NCBI GenBank assembly: GCA_002362735.1
Contig: DEUU01000452.1
Location: forward strand, 1-5,446
DNA: 5,446 nucleotides
Direction of reading: 5' to 3'
Source of the DNA: Dehalococcoidia bacterium UBA3254
GTDB lineage: Bacteria; Chloroflexota; Dehalococcoidia; Dehalococcoidales; UBA3254
Numbering within the stretch: position 1 is the first letter of the stretch; the number at the start of each line of letters is the position of its first letter. This document shows, in pieces, positions 4,700 to 5,446 of the stretch. The position numbers were made by a program, and so were the translations under genes. The notes under the pieces are model-generated. The model made no database searches and had not been told where the DNA came from. It worked only from the letters and a program-made list of their open reading frames with translations.

Positions 4700-5446
4700 C
4701 TAGTCTGCCATACTCTTTGCAACAATCTCCTGGATAGCTGCCTCGGCAAACTTTTCTCCTACCTTCCAGCCCGATGCCTCGATGGCCCTCCTGGTTTTTG
4801 GGTCAACGGTACCAATAATCAAGAGCTCCTTTCCCTTGATACCGGGTATCTTTCGGATAGCCCCTGATACTGCCCTCTCCATGTCTGCAGATCGTTGAGT
4901 CCAGGCCAGGTGATCAAGGGGTAAAATGGCCACGACTGTTCCGTCTGCCTTCTCAAGAAGGGGAATGCTGTCAGCCTTGATGATGCCGTGAATCGGCCCT
5001 ACCTTCTCGTTGTAGAAACCCATGAGCTGTGCTATGACCCGCATAAAGAGGGCCATTTGTTCATTCCGGGCATAACATGCTGCAACAATGAACATAACCC
5101 GGTCTTTTACAGTCCTCATGTTCGCCAATTCCCCCACAAGGAGTGTCTGCTCCGATGGGTTATAACTGGTGTTACTGAGAAAGATTTTTGCTGTAGAGTC
5201 AGAAACTCCCATCGTTGAAAGTTTCCTGGCGTTTATTTCCAGGAGCTCAGAAGGGGTCTTTTCCCGTACCAGAGATCTCAAGCTATCGGCTGTACTCGTC
5301 ATAGAAACTACCACGCCTACTCCGCCCGGAATAAACGACAATGCTGAAAAAGCCGCTTTTACGGTAAGGCTTCCGCGAGTCGCCGTCCAGGCAATCGAAT
5401 CGAGCATTTGTTGGAGCGGGTGATACGAGGAATAGGGGTCTACGCC
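4700..5446 (-). CDS. unrecognised protein, 3' part of a gene cut by the right edge
   Basis: At least 248 residues are present and the 5' end is missing. The frame has a Met at 5407 but stays open to the window edge, adding GVDPYSSYHPLQQ before it. No ribosome binding site precedes that Met, so the true start is outside. Numbered from that Met, an Ala/Val/Gly-rich hydrophobic stretch with FIPGGVGVVVS (25-35) could be membrane-associated. It is followed by a helical region (about 50-130) with KDRVMFIVAACYARNEQMAL (101-120). The C-terminal half has TVVAILPLDHLAWTQ (157-171), KELLIIGTVDPKTRRAIEAS (193-212) and GWKVGEKFAEAAIQ (213-226). I recognise no family. EcsC-like and tellurite-resistance TerB-like proteins were considered and not supported. 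It is convergent with lipoprotein 3 and ends with TAG at 4700-4702. Confidence 0.75.
   Translation of the reverse strand, partial: GVDPYSSYHPLQQMLDSIAWTATRGSLTVKAAFSALSFIPGGVGVVVSMTSTADSLRSLVREKTPSELLEINARKLSTMGVSDSTAKIFLSNTSYNPSEQTLLVGELANMRTVKDRVMFIVAACYARNEQMALFMRVIAQLMGFYNEKVGPIHGIIKADSIPLLEKADGTVVAILPLDHLAWTQRSADMERAVSGAIRKIPGIKGKELLIIGTVDPKTRRAIEASGWKVGEKFAEAAIQEIVAKSMAD

Overview
The window suggests a Gram-negative, moderate-GC bacterium. Three consecutive genes encode lipobox-bearing secreted lipoproteins without the Asp+2 inner-membrane retention residue, which implies an outer membrane. Shine-Dalgarno and sigma70-type signals are clear. An acyl-CoA dehydrogenase beside accessory DNA would suit a fatty- or aromatic-acid degrading anaerobe such as a Desulfobacterota member, but that placement is inference; no marker gene in the window fixes the taxon.

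Left part (1-1763), read on the minus strand: the start of a gene running off the left edge (GTG at 9-11 with a strong ribosome binding site), a 293-bp spacer holding repeat copy A (108-170), and a complete MCAD-type acyl-CoA dehydrogenase (305-1447). A 316-bp spacer follows. It contains a coding-like minus-strand frame broken by one in-frame TGA (1497-1700), and then repeat copy B (1701-1763), which is about 77% identical to copy A and ends at the stop codon of the next gene.

Middle part (1764-4551): an AlkD-like DNA alkylation repair protein on the minus strand is divergent from a plus-strand run of three small lipoprotein genes. The divergent spacer (2460-2774) carries a promoter for each direction. 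The alkD-like promoter is TTGAAG-17-TATAAT. The lipoprotein promoter has both hexamers at full sigma70 consensus (TTGACA-16-TATAAT). A 7-bp perfect inverted repeat and a 10-bp palindrome lie between them. Lipoprotein genes 1 and 2 are six bases apart and clearly co-transcribed; the third follows after 178 bp and may be in the same transcript or have its own promoter.

Right part (4552-5446): a short convergent spacer, then the 3' part of an unrecognised minus-strand gene whose reading frame is open past its first Met to the window edge, so it is partial.

The genes do not form an obvious single pathway. The acyl-CoA dehydrogenase and the DNA glycosylase-like protein look like independent housekeeping or accessory functions. 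The least explained functional unit is the lipoprotein trio. Two of its members end in helix/strand patterns reminiscent of small envelope accessory lipoproteins, but no family is assigned with certainty. No CRISPR array, tRNA, rRNA, intact transposase or recognisable defence system is seen.
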